Source: Knufia peltigerae
Taxonomy: Eukaryota > Ascomycota > Eurotiomycetes > Chaetothyriales > Trichomeriaceae
DNA: 64,000 bases
Reading direction: 5' to 3'
Assembly: GCA_030247855.1 (NCBI GenBank)
Contig: JAPDRN010000048.1
Span: forward strand, 62,001-126,000
Shown: piece after piece, positions 1 through 12,292 of the stretch
Numbering within the stretch: position 1 is the first letter of the stretch
How the letters are laid out: each line of letters starts with the position of its first letter
The notes under the pieces: generated by a model
Databases searched by the model: none
What the model saw: the letters and a program-made list of their open reading frames with translations, nothing else
Told to the model about the DNA's origin: nothing
Made by a program: the position numbers and the translations under genes

Positions 1-2043
1 TGACCGGGATTGCGCTCCTTCAGGGTGTCTTTGGAAACGTCCTCGTCGGTCAGAACTTCCTCGATCAAATGGGCAACCCGTCGGCAAAAGACCAAGGAAC
101 TATGACCAGTGTTTATAATTTGGGATGTTTCGGAGGCGCGTTATCCACGCTTTACACCGGCGACAAGCTTGGTCGTCCCAGGACGCTACTCCTGGGAAGT
201 AGCATCATCGCCGTGGGTGCCATCATCCAGACGGCATGCTGGAGCATGGGGCAAATGGAGGCAGGAAGAGTCATTGCCGGCCTTGGAACAGGCATGAACA
301 CTGCCACAGCAGGCGTCTGGCAGGCTGAAACAAGCAAGTTCCACAGCCGTGGGAAACTAGTCATCATTCAGATGGCCAACTGCATCACCGGATTTTGCAT
401 TTCGAATTGGTTGACTCTGGGCTTTTCTTTCGCCCCCGGCAGCGTTGCCTGGCGTTTTCCATTGGCTTTTCAGTGCTGTAAGTCTTTTTCAACTCACCCA
501 GTTCTGGCCTTCGTCCTGCCATTTCTCTCTGTCCTTCCCCCTCTCCTCAAGGGCTTTGGAATGCGAGACCAAACCGCTCACAACGAGATATCTAGTCTTC
601 ACTGCCTTAGTATGGATGATGTGCCCGTTTCTCCCGGACTCGCCCCGTCTGTTGATTCGGAAAGGCAGATATGATGAAGCACGTGAAGTTCTCGCAGCGC
701 TCGAGGGCAATGGCGCCACTCCCGAGTCCGCCTCCGTCCGTACCCAGTTTAACATCATCAAAGACGTCCTCGACCGAGAAACCGCCCTCCAGTATACTTG
801 GTGGCAGCTCCTCACTGGGCGAGGACCGTCTGGTGTTGTCAGAAGAATGATTCTGGGTGCTTGGATGCAAGCTATGAATCAAGTAAGTTGGTACTTGACT
901 CCTTTTTCCGGAACTCGAAGTACTCCTGGCTTGTATTAGAAAGAAGCCACTGGTTCATGGCATCAATCTCTGGATCTAAATTTCTAATGTTGACTTGTTC
1001 AGATTAGCGGCATCAATGTCACATCGTACTTCCAGACGTAAGTACCATGTTGGCCCTACATATCTCGAGTTCTAGGCTAATGGAGGATTGCAGTTACATT
1101 TTTATCCATGCCATCAATTTGAGCGAACTATTGTAAGTCCTTAGACCATGATTGGCATTCGCTCTCAGCGCAAGACTTGCCGTCTCTCAAGTAATTTCAC
1201 AAAAAGTTCTCAACTAACCTCGTTATACAGAGCCCGCATTCTCGCAGCTGCCGGTTCTGTCGATTACTTGATCTTCAGCTTCCTGGCATGGTTCCTGATT
1301 GAGCGCTTCGGCCGTCGCCGCGTCATGATGGTATCGGCCTTTGCTTGCTCAGCATGCTGGACCACCATCAGCATCTCCCTCGGGCTTTCCGAGACCGGCA
1401 AAGCGAATGCCTACTCGATGGGCGCCCTCGCTACGACGGCGTTCTTCCTTTTTTTCGCTAGCTTCGGTTCAGGCGTCTTAGGAGTTCCCTGGCTCTATCC
1501 CACTGAGATCAATCACATCTCGTTCCGAGCCAAGGGAGCATCTCTCGCCATGAGCACGAACTGGATCATGAATTACATGGTGAGGCCGCCCACTCTCCAA
1601 TCGATGCCACAAGCTCCTACCAAGGCAGAACCAGTTGTTGAAACAGGAAATGGATGGCTGACATTGGCATCTTTCGGTTGTCTCGAATCTAGGTCGCACA
1701 AGTCACACCGCCGGGAATCGCGAACCTGGGCTACCGTTTCTGGATCATCTGGGCCGTTCTCTGCGCCAGCTTCATCCCGACGACGTACCTTTTCTATCCG
1801 GAGACGGCGAACCGTACGCTCGAGGATATCGATCGGTATTTCGAAGAGCACAGAAACATCTTTGTGTTCAACGACAAGATGGCGACGCAGCTGAAGCGGC
1901 CAGAGGTGTGGGAGAAGATGGACGAGGAGATCGCGAAGCGGGCGGACGAGGAGAAGATCAAGAATGGCGAGGTCTTCGAGGAGCACGAAGTTACGGATGG
2001 CATGACCAAGGGAGAGGACGAGGTCGTGTACCTCGAAAAGTGA
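1..2043 (+). CDS. MFS sugar transporter, 5' end missing
   Basis: Proton-coupled sugar porter of the major facilitator superfamily in the plasma membrane. Predicted exons are 1-477, 596-882, 1003-1037, 1094-1132, 1231-1579 and 1693-2043; all five introns are GT-AG and frames join cleanly, giving 511 visible residues. Seen directly: the loop motif DKLGRPR after TM2, the central PDSPRLLIRKGR signature, the second-half loop ERFGRRR, the motif PWLYPTEI, and a C-terminal PETANRTLEDID tail, all hallmarks of sugar porters. Many TM segments are evident. The first codon lies upstream of the window, so perhaps 30-50 residues are missing. The substrate cannot be told from sequence. The two mini-exons (35 and 39 bp) around TM7 are the least certain part of the model. 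Confidence 0.9.
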
Positions 2044-3907
2044 GGTGAATTGAGCGCTCAAATAGAGAAGCGGGTTGAGTCTCTTTGGATGCAGTGCTGT
2101 GACCGACCAGCTTGACCTCAGGCCCGATAGATTCGCAACGAGCACTCAATTTCTACTATACACACTATATAGAGGGAAGAGTTGCCGACAGCAAAATAGA
2201 TTCAGACTTCTACACCAAAGAGCATGGTAGTCTCTACTACAATTATGTGAACCAAGTTCGATGCCGTCCCTCTCTGCCTTAAGGATGCGGTTCCGGCCCT
2301 CTGAATCTGTCGTAAACATGCTCCGAAGGCAACAAGACCTAGAAGCAAACAGCCCATTGATACTGGCACACTCTCTTATGGAGCTACTGATGCCGCAGAG
2401 TCGGTGCATAACAGCCGGATTGTCCACGACACGAGGTGAGTGTCCATCGACCCCCCAAAGACCGGCTTCCTCTCGTCTACTCAAAAGTACCTTTGGTGTC
2501 CCCGGAGCACGCCCACCACCAATGCCGTCGCTACTGGTCCTCTTGTTATGCAGGTGCATGCAATTTTGCACTCATTGTCTGAGGTTTCGCAGTCAGGTCC
2601 GAGTGGTGTACCGAAGCTGCGCGATTGGAATCGGTTCAACCAATTTTGCTGTTTATCACCCCCATCTTTCATCTTGGAACAATCGATGCCAACGGGAGTG
2701 GCGTTTGGGATCACGTGCTTTCCACTGCTAGAGCTATTGAGTGTTCTTCTCACCCTCGATAGACACAATCGTCATCACCACTTCCAGACCAGCACCAAGC
2801 ATTGACGAGTCTGTGTAAGAATTGCAACAATGTCGTAACCCGTAGCGAGCGACAGAATCATTCGAGGGATTTTGAGCACATAGAATTGCCAAGATATGAC
2901 GAGCACAGCTTTCAGCAAGAGAGTCAAGTCAATCGAGGGCGACCGTGGGACATCGTATGCGATTTGAGGAGGGTTGCAGGAAGTAGAAACCGGTGTAGGG
3001 GAGGGGAAGAGGGTCTAGAGGAAGGTCAGCACCGCATACAGGAGGGCAGCGATAAAAAGAAAGCTCTAGGCCGAAGCATGATTGAGCCAATGTGCGGCAT
3101 TAGCAGGACTGTCAGCGCGCAGAATCATGGAAACGATAAGGAAGCGAGGATGGGAAAGGTGTACACAGTGGAGGAAGAATGAGAAAGCAGGAAAGCCAGT
3201 GTGTGGACATGCATGCATCAGCCCAAGTCCAAGTCGCGAAGACGGAAGAGCAAATATCGGCGAGACGCGCATCATCTGCAGCTGCTGCCCTCGACCCCGC
3301 TCGACGAGACTATGACTCTCACAGTACTCCGTACGAATTGGGCATCCCGATGGACCTTTTTGCCAGAGAACCATCGAGGTGGACGGGGAGAGTTCTTTAG
3401 TGCTTCGAGACGCAGTTCAGCCAAGGGCGTGTTCCAAAAAGACATGTTCGATCAAGCTGTCAGTGTAGTGACAACTGGAAAAACAACCAGGAAAAGAGGC
3501 GCGTAGCAGGCGAACGGAGAACGGAGAAGAGGATGGAGGATTTTAAATGAGGAAAGGAAAACAAAGCACAGTGAAAATAATGAGAACGCGTGGAAGAGGA
3601 GCCCCCGGGCAGGACGAGTGAGGGTCAGAAGGGTCTCCAAGCCACTACTGTCCACACAACACAACGATCATCGTGGTCTGTACGGAATACGATTGGGAGG
3701 AGTCCCCTGGAGTCCTCGTCCTAGCGGCGAGTGAGCCTTGTGCGTATGGAGGTATCTCCATACAGTAGGGCAGATACCTGGCAATTCCAGAGTTTGGCAC
3801 TGAGTCAGAGTACCTTGTGCATCGGCCCGTACTCGTATTTCCTCGATGGCGATTAATCCCTCATCATGAAGGATCGAATATCTACTGTTTGTTGAAGATA
3901 CCTTGGG

Positions 3908-3925
3908 TACCTATCTAGATAGGTA
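3908..3925. repeat. Perfect 18-bp palindrome
   Basis: TACCTATCTAGATAGGTA equals its own reverse complement. It is followed by another GGTAG copy. It could be a dimeric protein site or a small hairpin; function unknown. Confidence 0.8.
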
Positions 3926-3939
3926 GGTAGGACCAAAGA

Positions 3940-3967
3940 ATCAGGATTCAGGATTCAGGATTCAGGA
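3940..3967. repeat. Four tandem TTCAGGA units
   Basis: One ATCAGGA unit followed by three exact TTCAGGA units, 28 bp in all. A short minisatellite; no function evident. Confidence 0.85.
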
Positions 3968-5447
3968 ATGAAACACTTGACAGTAGAATAATAACAACAT
4001 TTTTTGTGCCCAGTGAATCTAGATGGCCGATGGCGTCGAGCATGGTACTCCGTCTTCTTCAATCTACGGAGTACTAGTAACAGTAACAAAGTTGGCTCTT
4101 CCTAGTGCTGCCCATCGAAAGGCGGCTACTGGCCCATCAAGAAAGAAAAAGTCCCCTAATCCTGGGTACACCAAGCCCGTCACAGCCTAGCTCCAATATC
4201 TACCGAAGTCTGTGGTCCCCTGATCATGGCCTCTACTGGACGCTCACCAATGCCTTGGGGGCTCCTCCCAAGACGCGCACTTGTTCGCTGTTTTCACGGC
4301 CCTGGCTCAAAATTACCAGGCCTCCGTCTAGCACACCTTGGTGTGAAGCCCGGAATCAGTCGCCCAGCCGCGCCAGGCTCTGAATTCCAGGCAGCACTGC
4401 GAAAACGAAAAGTCCAACCCAACAGGGCAGAAACGCAGAGTTCGAAACCTCATAAAAGAGGCTCGTGCGGCTCAATGTTGCAATGATCCGCCACTTTCCC
4501 AATGGCAGGGGATGCTGCACTGTAATTATTCTTCAGACGAGAGGAAGAGTCAGTGCATGATGGTGAGCAGAAACCGGCCGTGCAGCCCCCCCGTCAGACA
4601 CACAACCCGATCGTTTTTCCCTCCCAGCAACTTTGCACTTTCGCGGGCGCAGGCGCAGGCGCAAAAACACGCTCGCCCTTCAATCCGCTAAGCTAAGCAC
4701 GATCCCCCCCTTCGTGGCTCGTTGGTGAGGGAAAGGCCCCTACACTGCTTCAAGTTTAGGCTGCACCTCTCGCTCTCCCTCTCTCGTCTCTCTTTGACTG
4801 TGCTCGTATGGATACCCGTTCTCTCTGTGTCCCTCCATCTCTTCCTTTCGCCATCCCATCCTCTCTTCCTTCCAGCAAGACACTTCCCATTCTCTCGACA
4901 TTCTTCTCGACGCCATCTTTTCCTTTGTCACTCGCGGACCCTCTTCAAATCACTCTACTCGTCCTCTTGACTTCGATTCTCCTGTTCTTGCCTCCGACCG
5001 TCCCATCGATCTTTTCCGTCGCCGTGTCCCAACTCTGGTCACCAATTCTTCAACTCGACAAACACACCTTGTAATCGCCTGGAACGCCTCTCAAGTATCT
5101 CAAAACTCCTATAGAGACCTCATTGTACATCTCAGTGCCCTTTTTGACCCTTTGCGACACCTCCTATCCCGTCTGCGCCTAGGCGACCCTTCTTCCGATC
5201 CGTCAGGACACACTTTTGACCACTTCTCGAGGGTGAAAAGAATCCGAAAAAGGCGAGAGGGCGCTCCAAAGGCCACAGACGGCATCTCCTACTCGACGCG
5301 ATACGTTCTACACTTGTTTTGGGCCCCTCGGTGCTGGGTGTGTCGATACTGCCCTAGCGATGCGCGATATGCGACATACGAGTTTATGACCTGAATCACT
5401 CCAAATCATCCTCAAAATCGATCCATGAGGACAAACCCTGCCAGATT

Positions 5448-8237
5448 ATGACAGAGTCCTCCCTCCTCACCACGCATCCCGCAACGAACCATTATCCGGT
5501 CACCGCCGCTCCTTCCCTGGCCTCTCCCTTGCCAAATGGCTCTCTGTCCGACACCAATCTCCAAGAAGAGGAGGAATACACCATCAAATGCATATGCATA
5601 TATGCAGACGATGATGGCAACACCGTCTACTGCCCCAAATGTGACACGTGGCAGCACATTGAGTGCTACTACCACGGCAAAAAGGTTCCAGAAGAGCATT
5701 TTTGTGCAGACTGCTTCCCCCGAGATCTTGACGCGAAGAAGGCCACCGACAGACAAAAGCGGCGCAGAGAAGCTCTCGACGGCGGTGACCGGAAGGTCAA
5801 GAGACCTAACACCAAAACCCAAAAGAAAAAGCACAAGGACAGCATCTCGGCGGCCGACCAGATCAACGGCTGGCACTCACTCGATCGCAATGATTCGGTC
5901 GGTAGCACAAAAGAAGGCCCTCCTGCGAAGAAGCCGAAAACAAACCATCGGACGACCGGTTCTGTCGTCTCCGTGAATGGTGAATCCAGGAAACGCGCAG
6001 CCTCTAATGTTCAGTCTTACCCGAGTCCTTCCAAATCCCCTCAAGACCTCTTCCGTTTTCCTGCCATTCCGACATACACCTCCGAATTCCTGGAACTCTA
6101 CGACCGTGATCAAGGTAACACAAATGCACGAGACAACGAGCAAACGATCCAAGCGGCCAACAAGCTGTCCATGTGGCGAACCGAGCCTTCCTTAGTGGTG
6201 AGTGCTCCTGGACAGCAACCCACAGCGAAATCGCCCTTTGTACATCTCAATCATCCGTTGGACCAAAGTGCCTTGCCTCCTGTCACAGTCGAAACAATCT
6301 CGAAGAAGGACACCGAGTTCGAGGGCCGTTTTCCGACGTGGCGCTTCTTACGCCTTCAGTCCTCAGTAAAGAAGGACGAGATTGTAGGCGAAGTCCGCGG
6401 CCAAGTCGGCATGCTGGAGGAGTATTGTCAGCAGAAATCATCATCGAATCGATGGCAGGAACTACGGCATCCGGATCCTTTTGTGTTTTTCCACCCTCAC
6501 ATGGACATCTACATCGATAGCAGGAAATCGGGGACGCAATTTCGCTACATCCGGAGGTCGTGTAAGCCCAACGTGACGCTCAAAACGTTTGTCTCTGACG
6601 ACGATGAGACACATCACTGTTTTGTCGCCAGCAAAGACATCCCGGCCGGATCCGAACTGACCACGACTTGGTTTCTGGATCAGGGCATGTTTTCTGTGGA
6701 TGCTGTTCAGAACGATTCGGAGCAAGCTCAAAGTCGACGCCTTGATTGGGTAAGCCGAGTTCTGGCCAACTTTGGTGATTGTGCCTGCGATTCGAACCAG
6801 CCTTGTCTACTCGCCAACTTTGACCGAAGACTCCCAGCCAAGTCAATCGACATTGGGGCGAAGGAGAAAGGAGGGCGGAAGAAGAAAAGTAAGAGCAAAC
6901 AAGCCGTTTCGCCTTTGAGCACTGGACAGGCCACCAACAGTCGGGCAGGAAGTGAACCCAAATTACTCGACGATGAAGACCAGTTTGACCGACGCTCCAC
7001 GTCCGAGTCGACTCCTAGTAATCCGCAAAGTCGAGATATTACTCCAGTCAATATTGCTGCTCTGGATGCCGATCCGGTTTTGGGCAATGGACTTACAGCT
7101 CGAGAATTGCGCAAGATTCAAATGGCGGAGCGAGCGTTTGCCCAAAAAGAGCAAGAAAAGAAAGATCAATCCGGGCAAGGACAATCACGCAAGAAGAAGA
7201 GGACCAGTGGCGGGTCGAATCTCAACACGCCTGGGGCTGCTTCGTCGAGACAACTGGGGCCCAATTCGCAACCTCCAACACCCAGCGGTCATCCCCTCAG
7301 CCGGTCTCATGACCAGGCGTTCGGATCTCCGCCGCCAGGTAAAGGTGCCTACAGACGGGCCAAGTCTTCGGATTCTGCAAGCAGAGGTGAAGTCAAGCCG
7401 GAACGACCTGTGTATGTTGATGCTGCTGTCCAGACACAGACCGAAGAATGTGAAATGGTGGCGCCGTCTCCCAAGCGCAGAAAGTTCTGCACTCCAACAC
7501 AGCGCCTGCTGAAGAGATTGTTGCACGATCGAGCGAAACATAATCAACGATCTCGGTCACCAACATCGCCCTCCACTGCCTCTATGCCTGGCCCATCCGC
7601 ATCCACGGGTGTTCCTGATGATGTCGAAATGAAGGACGTTGTAATGGCCAGCGAGATCACCTCGCCTCAGCAATCTCCAACCGATGTCAAGGTTAGTGGC
7701 AGTCCGGTTAATGTGGGAACGACAACATATCCTCTGCCTTCTCAAGCGGCTCACACGTTACCACCGCTCAAGTCTCCAGGCCCCCCTCGGCTGCATTTGT
7801 CTCCGCTGCCTCCAGTTCCAACTTTCTCCTCTATTGGCATGGGTGCTACGACGTCGACCAACACTGCCATGACTCCCGGGCCTGCGACAGTGGTGGCCCA
7901 GTCGCCTTCAGCATTGACATCTTCTAGCCCTTTTCCGATGACGCCCAGTGCTGTTGTTACCCCAAGCCCAGCTAGGAAAAAGCTGAGTTTAGGGGACTAT
8001 CTGAGTCGACGAGCGGCCTCGACGCCTTCCGTGGAAAAGCTACAGTCGGAGGGAGGTATCCATCTTCCGGCCGAACAGATCAAGGAAGGTGAGCCAGGCA
8101 GCTCTTCGCCGGTTGCCGATCCAGCAAAGACCACTGAAGAAGTTGGGGTCAAGCAAGAAGGAGACGAGAAGGAATACAGTCCTCCAGAAGACGTGCCACC
8201 GGTTGGGGCAAAATCAGAACAAGCTCGAGATGACTGA
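5448..8237 (+). CDS. set3: PHD-finger and SET-domain protein, Set3-like
   Basis: Intronless 929-residue nuclear protein. A PHD finger lies at about residues 46-91, with the C4HC3 set C48, C50, C62, C65, H70, C73, C86 and C89, followed by a Lys/Arg-rich stretch. A SET domain spans about 290-410 and includes the RRSCKPNVTL segment. The rest is low-complexity, with two short blocks that look conserved near the C-terminus (KRRKFCTPTQRLLKRL and KLSLGDYLSRR). This domain order matches yeast Set3, scaffold of the Set3 histone deacetylase complex, in which the PHD reads methylated H3K4 and the SET domain is thought to lack methyltransferase activity. That role is inferred by family. The ATG at 5448 lies just before the first conserved block. 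Confidence 0.88.
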   Translation: MTESSLLTTHPATNHYPVTAAPSLASPLPNGSLSDTNLQEEEEYTIKCICIYADDDGNTVYCPKCDTWQHIECYYHGKKVPEEHFCADCFPRDLDAKKATDRQKRRREALDGGDRKVKRPNTKTQKKKHKDSISAADQINGWHSLDRNDSVGSTKEGPPAKKPKTNHRTTGSVVSVNGESRKRAASNVQSYPSPSKSPQDLFRFPAIPTYTSEFLELYDRDQGNTNARDNEQTIQAANKLSMWRTEPSLVVSAPGQQPTAKSPFVHLNHPLDQSALPPVTVETISKKDTEFEGRFPTWRFLRLQSSVKKDEIVGEVRGQVGMLEEYCQQKSSSNRWQELRHPDPFVFFHPHMDIYIDSRKSGTQFRYIRRSCKPNVTLKTFVSDDDETHHCFVASKDIPAGSELTTTWFLDQGMFSVDAVQNDSEQAQSRRLDWVSRVLANFGDCACDSNQPCLLANFDRRLPAKSIDIGAKEKGGRKKKSKSKQAVSPLSTGQATNSRAGSEPKLLDDEDQFDRRSTSESTPSNPQSRDITPVNIAALDADPVLGNGLTARELRKIQMAERAFAQKEQEKKDQSGQGQSRKKKRTSGGSNLNTPGAASSRQLGPNSQPPTPSGHPLSRSHDQAFGSPPPGKGAYRRAKSSDSASRGEVKPERPVYVDAAVQTQTEECEMVAPSPKRRKFCTPTQRLLKRLLHDRAKHNQRSRSPTSPSTASMPGPSASTGVPDDVEMKDVVMASEITSPQQSPTDVKVSGSPVNVGTTTYPLPSQAAHTLPPLKSPGPPRLHLSPLPPVPTFSSIGMGATTSTNTAMTPGPATVVAQSPSALTSSSPFPMTPSAVVTPSPARKKLSLGDYLSRRAASTPSVEKLQSEGGIHLPAEQIKEGEPGSSSPVADPAKTTEEVGVKQEGDEKEYSPPEDVPPVGAKSEQARDD

Positions 8238-9604
8238 TGTCCCAAATCCACGACTTGGGTATCCTGCGATGAAGCTGGGCGTTAATTCGAGTTGCCATTT
8301 CCATGAATGAATAGACTACTTTGGACCTTTCACGAGGCTTGGGCACACAGGGTTGATGAGGCTAGAGTGGGGCTGGGGGAATGGGAAACAGAAGCATCTT
8401 GACGACAGATGCACAATACTGCTCGGGGGTTGTTTTACGTGTCGGCGTTGTGGGGATGGGATTTCACAGCATGTTACGGTTGTCAAGGCAGGATGGATAT
8501 GGATCCAAGAAGATCCCGACTTCAGGCAGTCCTGGAGATTGGGCTTTTGTTATGTGTATATATTATTAGTGACCCTAGTGGCGACCGTTATGTGTCATTC
8601 TGCCACCGACGAGCTTTTCTTTTCCTTGGTGGTCAATATTTGTGTATCTTGTATGAGAGAGTGTATGAAGGAGAGAAGGAATGGAGCCGAAGAGCTGAAG
8701 TACAAGGAAGAGCTTGTTACAAGAGAAACAAAACAGCATGTCGGTTTGAGAAGAGCAATGAATAACAGAAAATCCATCTCCTCAAAAAGGCCTCTCGATG
8801 TATTGTAGTAGTAACTTTGTTGTTTTTCGTGTCTCCTGTTCGTGAGTGTTGATGTAGTTTGTACTACCTTGCGAGGAGCCCATCAATTTGCCAAGGATGA
8901 AATACGTGTGCCTGTTACTCCGTACTCTTGGATCTCCGGACTCCTAGCGACGAGCCTACATAGTAATTCCCGGGTACTTCGTATCTACCCATCCGAAATA
9001 AAGGTGTACAAGTACCTACTCTACACGGGACTCTTTCGGGTGCTTATGTGGGAGTACAGCGCCCAAACTCGAGGGCGCCACAACCGGCTTCCCAGGCCCG
9101 TGTATCCCGACTTGCCCCCCTCCTTTTGGTGTTGCTGTTTACCTATTAGTGCCTAGTTTGAACCGTCATCAGGGTTCCCTCTCTACCCCTCCTCGAGCCT
9201 CAGGAGATACGGGTAGCACAAAAGCTTCCCCTCCATCTTTTGACGGCAAACAGGTCCATATTTCTACCCACACAAAGCTGGCCCTGACGACGCCTAATGG
9301 GTCGCTCGGTGTTGCCATCGCTCAGATCCTTGCTCGTTTAGGGCTTCAACAATTTTTTGGCGATCTACAGATGACATCGTTTTCACTCACAAGCTGATTA
9401 AGGTGTCGAAGCACACACCGTACAGAGTGTCCGCGGTGATCTGTTCGCTCCATCGTCGTTGTGTCTTTGAAAGGGTTCCCTCTTTTCTTTCTGTTGTTTT
9501 CTTTCCCCCTTCGAGTCCATCTTTTTGCCCTACAGTACAAGAATCCTCCACACCAAAATACTTGTGGGATTTGCTTTCTCTGTGGTGAAACGTAGTTGGA
9601 CAAA
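8238..9604. other. Intergenic region
   Basis: 3' flank of the SET3-like gene and promoter of the FGGY kinase. No coding signal. One exact TACTCCGTAC element at 8916-8925, and pyrimidine-rich sequence about 9470-9535 shortly before the kinase start. Confidence 0.6.
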
Positions 9605-11659
9605 ATGGCCTCAGCAACCATGCCCTTCCGCCCTGGGCCGAACAGTGGCATTCGCACTCCCATCCGACAGAACTCGGTCGATGACCGAAACGAGGTGCAC
9701 ATTCAGCAGAACCATTACATTGGCATTGATGTTGGTACCGGTAGTGCTCGGGCGTGCATCATCAATGAAAACGGTGACATTGTCGGCCTGTCCTCTGAGA
9801 ACATTGGTCTATGGCAACCTCAGACGGGGTATTATGTACGCGAAAAAAAAAAGAAACTTCCAACGACTTGTTTGTGTGTATATCTAACGACCTTCTTGAT
9901 GACAGGAACAATCCACCACCGACATCTGGCGATGTATCTGTACCTCTGTCCACCGCGCCGTCGCTCAGAACAACATCGACCCTCACTCCATCCGGGGCAT
10001 CGGCTTCGACGCGACGTGCTCGCTCGCGGTATTTACCCACGACACGGATGAGCCCGTGTCGGTGACCGGTCCCAATTTCGACCAGGCGATGAACGATCAC
10101 AATGTGGTTCTGTGGCTGGACCATCGACCCGTCGAGGAGACCAAGAAGATCAACGCAACCAAGCACAACCTCCTACGCTACGTCGGCGGAACCATGAGTA
10201 TCGAGATGGAAATCCCCAAGGTCCTCTGGCTCAAGAACAATATGCCCAAGGAGCTGTTTGACCGGTGCAAGTTCTATGACCTCACGGACGCACTGGAACA
10301 TCTGGCGACCGGCAACGAAAAGAGAAGCTTCTGCTCCGTCGTGTGTAAACAGGGGTACGTGCCAGTTGGGGTGGACGGAAGTGTCAAGGGTTGGCAAGAG
10401 GACTTTTTGAAAGAGATTGGCCTTGAAGACCTTGCGGAAGATAACTTTAAGAGAATGGGTGGCGTCAACGGGGTGGTGAGCCTATTTACTTATCTCCTTT
10501 GTTTTGATTTTTTTGCACTTACCTCGTCCCTGCTGGACACGTCCGTATTCGTGTTGAATACAACTTCACTCTTGGAATTCATGGCATGTAAACTGACATC
10601 TAGTTCTAGAATGGCGAGTACCTCTCCGCCGGCGAACTGGCAGGCTACCTCTGTGAACGTGCGGCCGCCGACTTGGGCTTGCCCGCAGGCATTGCTGTCG
10701 GTTCAGGCGTGATCGATGCCTATGCAGGCTGGATCGGCACCGTCGGCGCCAAAGTCAACCTTTCGGCCGACGAGCTCGACTCCTCCACCCCTGCCAACGA
10801 CCAGTCTCAAGCATTCACCCGTCTCGCCGCGGTCGCCGGTACGTCGACGTGCCATCTCGTCATGTCCAAAGATCCGGTGTTCGTACCGGGCGTATGGGGA
10901 CCGTACAGGGACAGCATCATCCCGAACTACTGGATGGCGGAAGGTGGACAATCTGCCACTGGAGAACTGCTCAAACACGTCTTGGAGACACACCCGGCCT
11001 ACAACCAAGCCATTTCGATGGCGCAAGGTTCGTCGAGCAACGTCTACGACTTTTTGAACCAGCACCTGCTCGACCTCAAGGAGATGAGGAATGCGCCCAG
11101 CGTGAGCCACCTCGGCAAGCACTTCTTCTTCTACGGCGACCTGTTTGGGAACCGGAGTCCGATCGCCGACCCCACCATGGCTGGGTCGGTCGTGGGCTTG
11201 AGCAGCGACAAGAGCCTGGACGGGCTCGCGCTGTACTATTACGGCACGATGGAGTTCATCGCCCTGCAGACGTGGCAGATCATCACGGCCATGAACGAGG
11301 CCGGGCACAAGATCAGCAGCATCTTCATGAGTGGAAGTCAGTGCCAGAACGAGATCCTGATGGAGTTGATCGCCACGGCGTGCGACATGCCGGTGTTGAT
11401 CCCGAGGTACGTCCACGCCGCCGTGTGTCACGGTGCGGCCATGTTGGGAGCGAAGGCCGCCAGCGCGGACCCCTACGGCCGCACCGAGGATCTCTGGAGC
11501 ATCATGGACCGAATGAGTAAGCCTGGTAAGGTGGTCAGGCCCAGCAAGGACAAGAGCATCAAGAAGTTGTTGGACGTCAAATACAAGGTGTTTTTGGAGC
11601 AGTGTGAGAGACAGAGAGATTTCCGAAAGATGGTTGACGATGTGGTCGATGCCTCTTGA
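9605..11659 (+). CDS. FGGY-family carbohydrate kinase (D-ribulokinase type)
   Basis: ATP-dependent sugar kinase of the FGGY family, closest in plan to yeast Ydr109c and human FGGY, which phosphorylate D-ribulose. Exons 9605-9835, 9906-10475 and 10610-11659 (all phase 0) give 616 residues. Seen: the N-terminal phosphate-binding motif YIGIDVGTGSARA, GFDATCSLAV, WLDHR, and the second FGGY lobe with GSGVIDAYAGWIGT, AVAGTSTCHL and FMSGSQCQNE. The length is normal for the family. Intron 1 has an unusual GTACGC donor but the YY/EQST join is what the family shows. Cytosolic; no targeting signal seen. Substrate assignment rests on family knowledge. Confidence 0.9.
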
Positions 11660-12292
11660 GGATATTTATGCATACTCAATGCAGGGAGGTAAAATTTGCA
11701 ATGGTGCCTTGAAAATGACCGTGAATCTAGAGAAAACTTATGAATAAGGATATACAAAACATAGAAATAATACATCTGAACAACTACAACAGCTACCTAC
11801 CTGACTGGAGTACTTTGGGGCAGTACGGACTAAGGCACGATGTATTCCGTACCGGCGGCATCTTGCCGTTCTATGACCGACGGCACGAGGATCTGGTGCC
11901 CTCCTCTCCATCTATATCACTTTTTTTTTCAAACCGTTGTCTACATCATTGGAGTCTTTTTGACACACGAGCAAACCATCTCCCCTCATCGCGCGGTTCT
12001 TCCCCTCACTTGTCTTAGTAAACGTGAGTGAGTGATACGGAGAGTACTACTGTACGAGTTGTTTATAGCCGATAACCGCAATCGTTTAGGGTATCCATCC
12101 CAGCGTCCCTGAGTATATGAGTTTGTACTATTCCTTGAGCCTCGGGATTGAAAGCTTTACAATTCTCACAGAGGAAGTGGGCAAAACTACACGTTCCTTT
12201 GCTAGACACTGAAAGAACGGTCGACGCACCTCACCACTCGCTCTCAGCGACACACTCACGGCCTACACACGTCACTTTTGTGTTTCCAAAAC
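11660..12292. other. Intergenic region
   Basis: Short promoter region for the cyclase-family gene. It contains near-matches to the TACGGAGTA element (for example near 12035) but no exact copy, and no coding signal. Confidence 0.6.

Larger units (their letters stand above)
2044..5447. other. Intergenic region and SET3 promoter/leader
   Basis: No convincing gene in 3.4 kb: open frames here are short, overlapping and without recognisable domains. It holds two exact copies of the TACTCCGTA element (3325-3333, 4065-4073), a perfect palindrome and tandem 7-mers near 3908-3967, and a CT-rich stretch about 4740-5060 that probably marks the promoter or 5' leader of the SET-domain gene. Confidence 0.6.

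Noticed and set aside
2146..2731. Overlapping open frames on both strands after the sugar transporter
   Set aside because: Neither gives a domain or splice continuation; likely 3' UTR and spacer.
5152..5394. Possible upstream ORF in the SET3 leader
   Set aside because: It opens with TTG, not ATG, so it is not a credible uORF.
10703..11431. 242-codon minus-strand frame opposite the FGGY kinase
   Set aside because: Mirror frame of the real gene; no domain signal.
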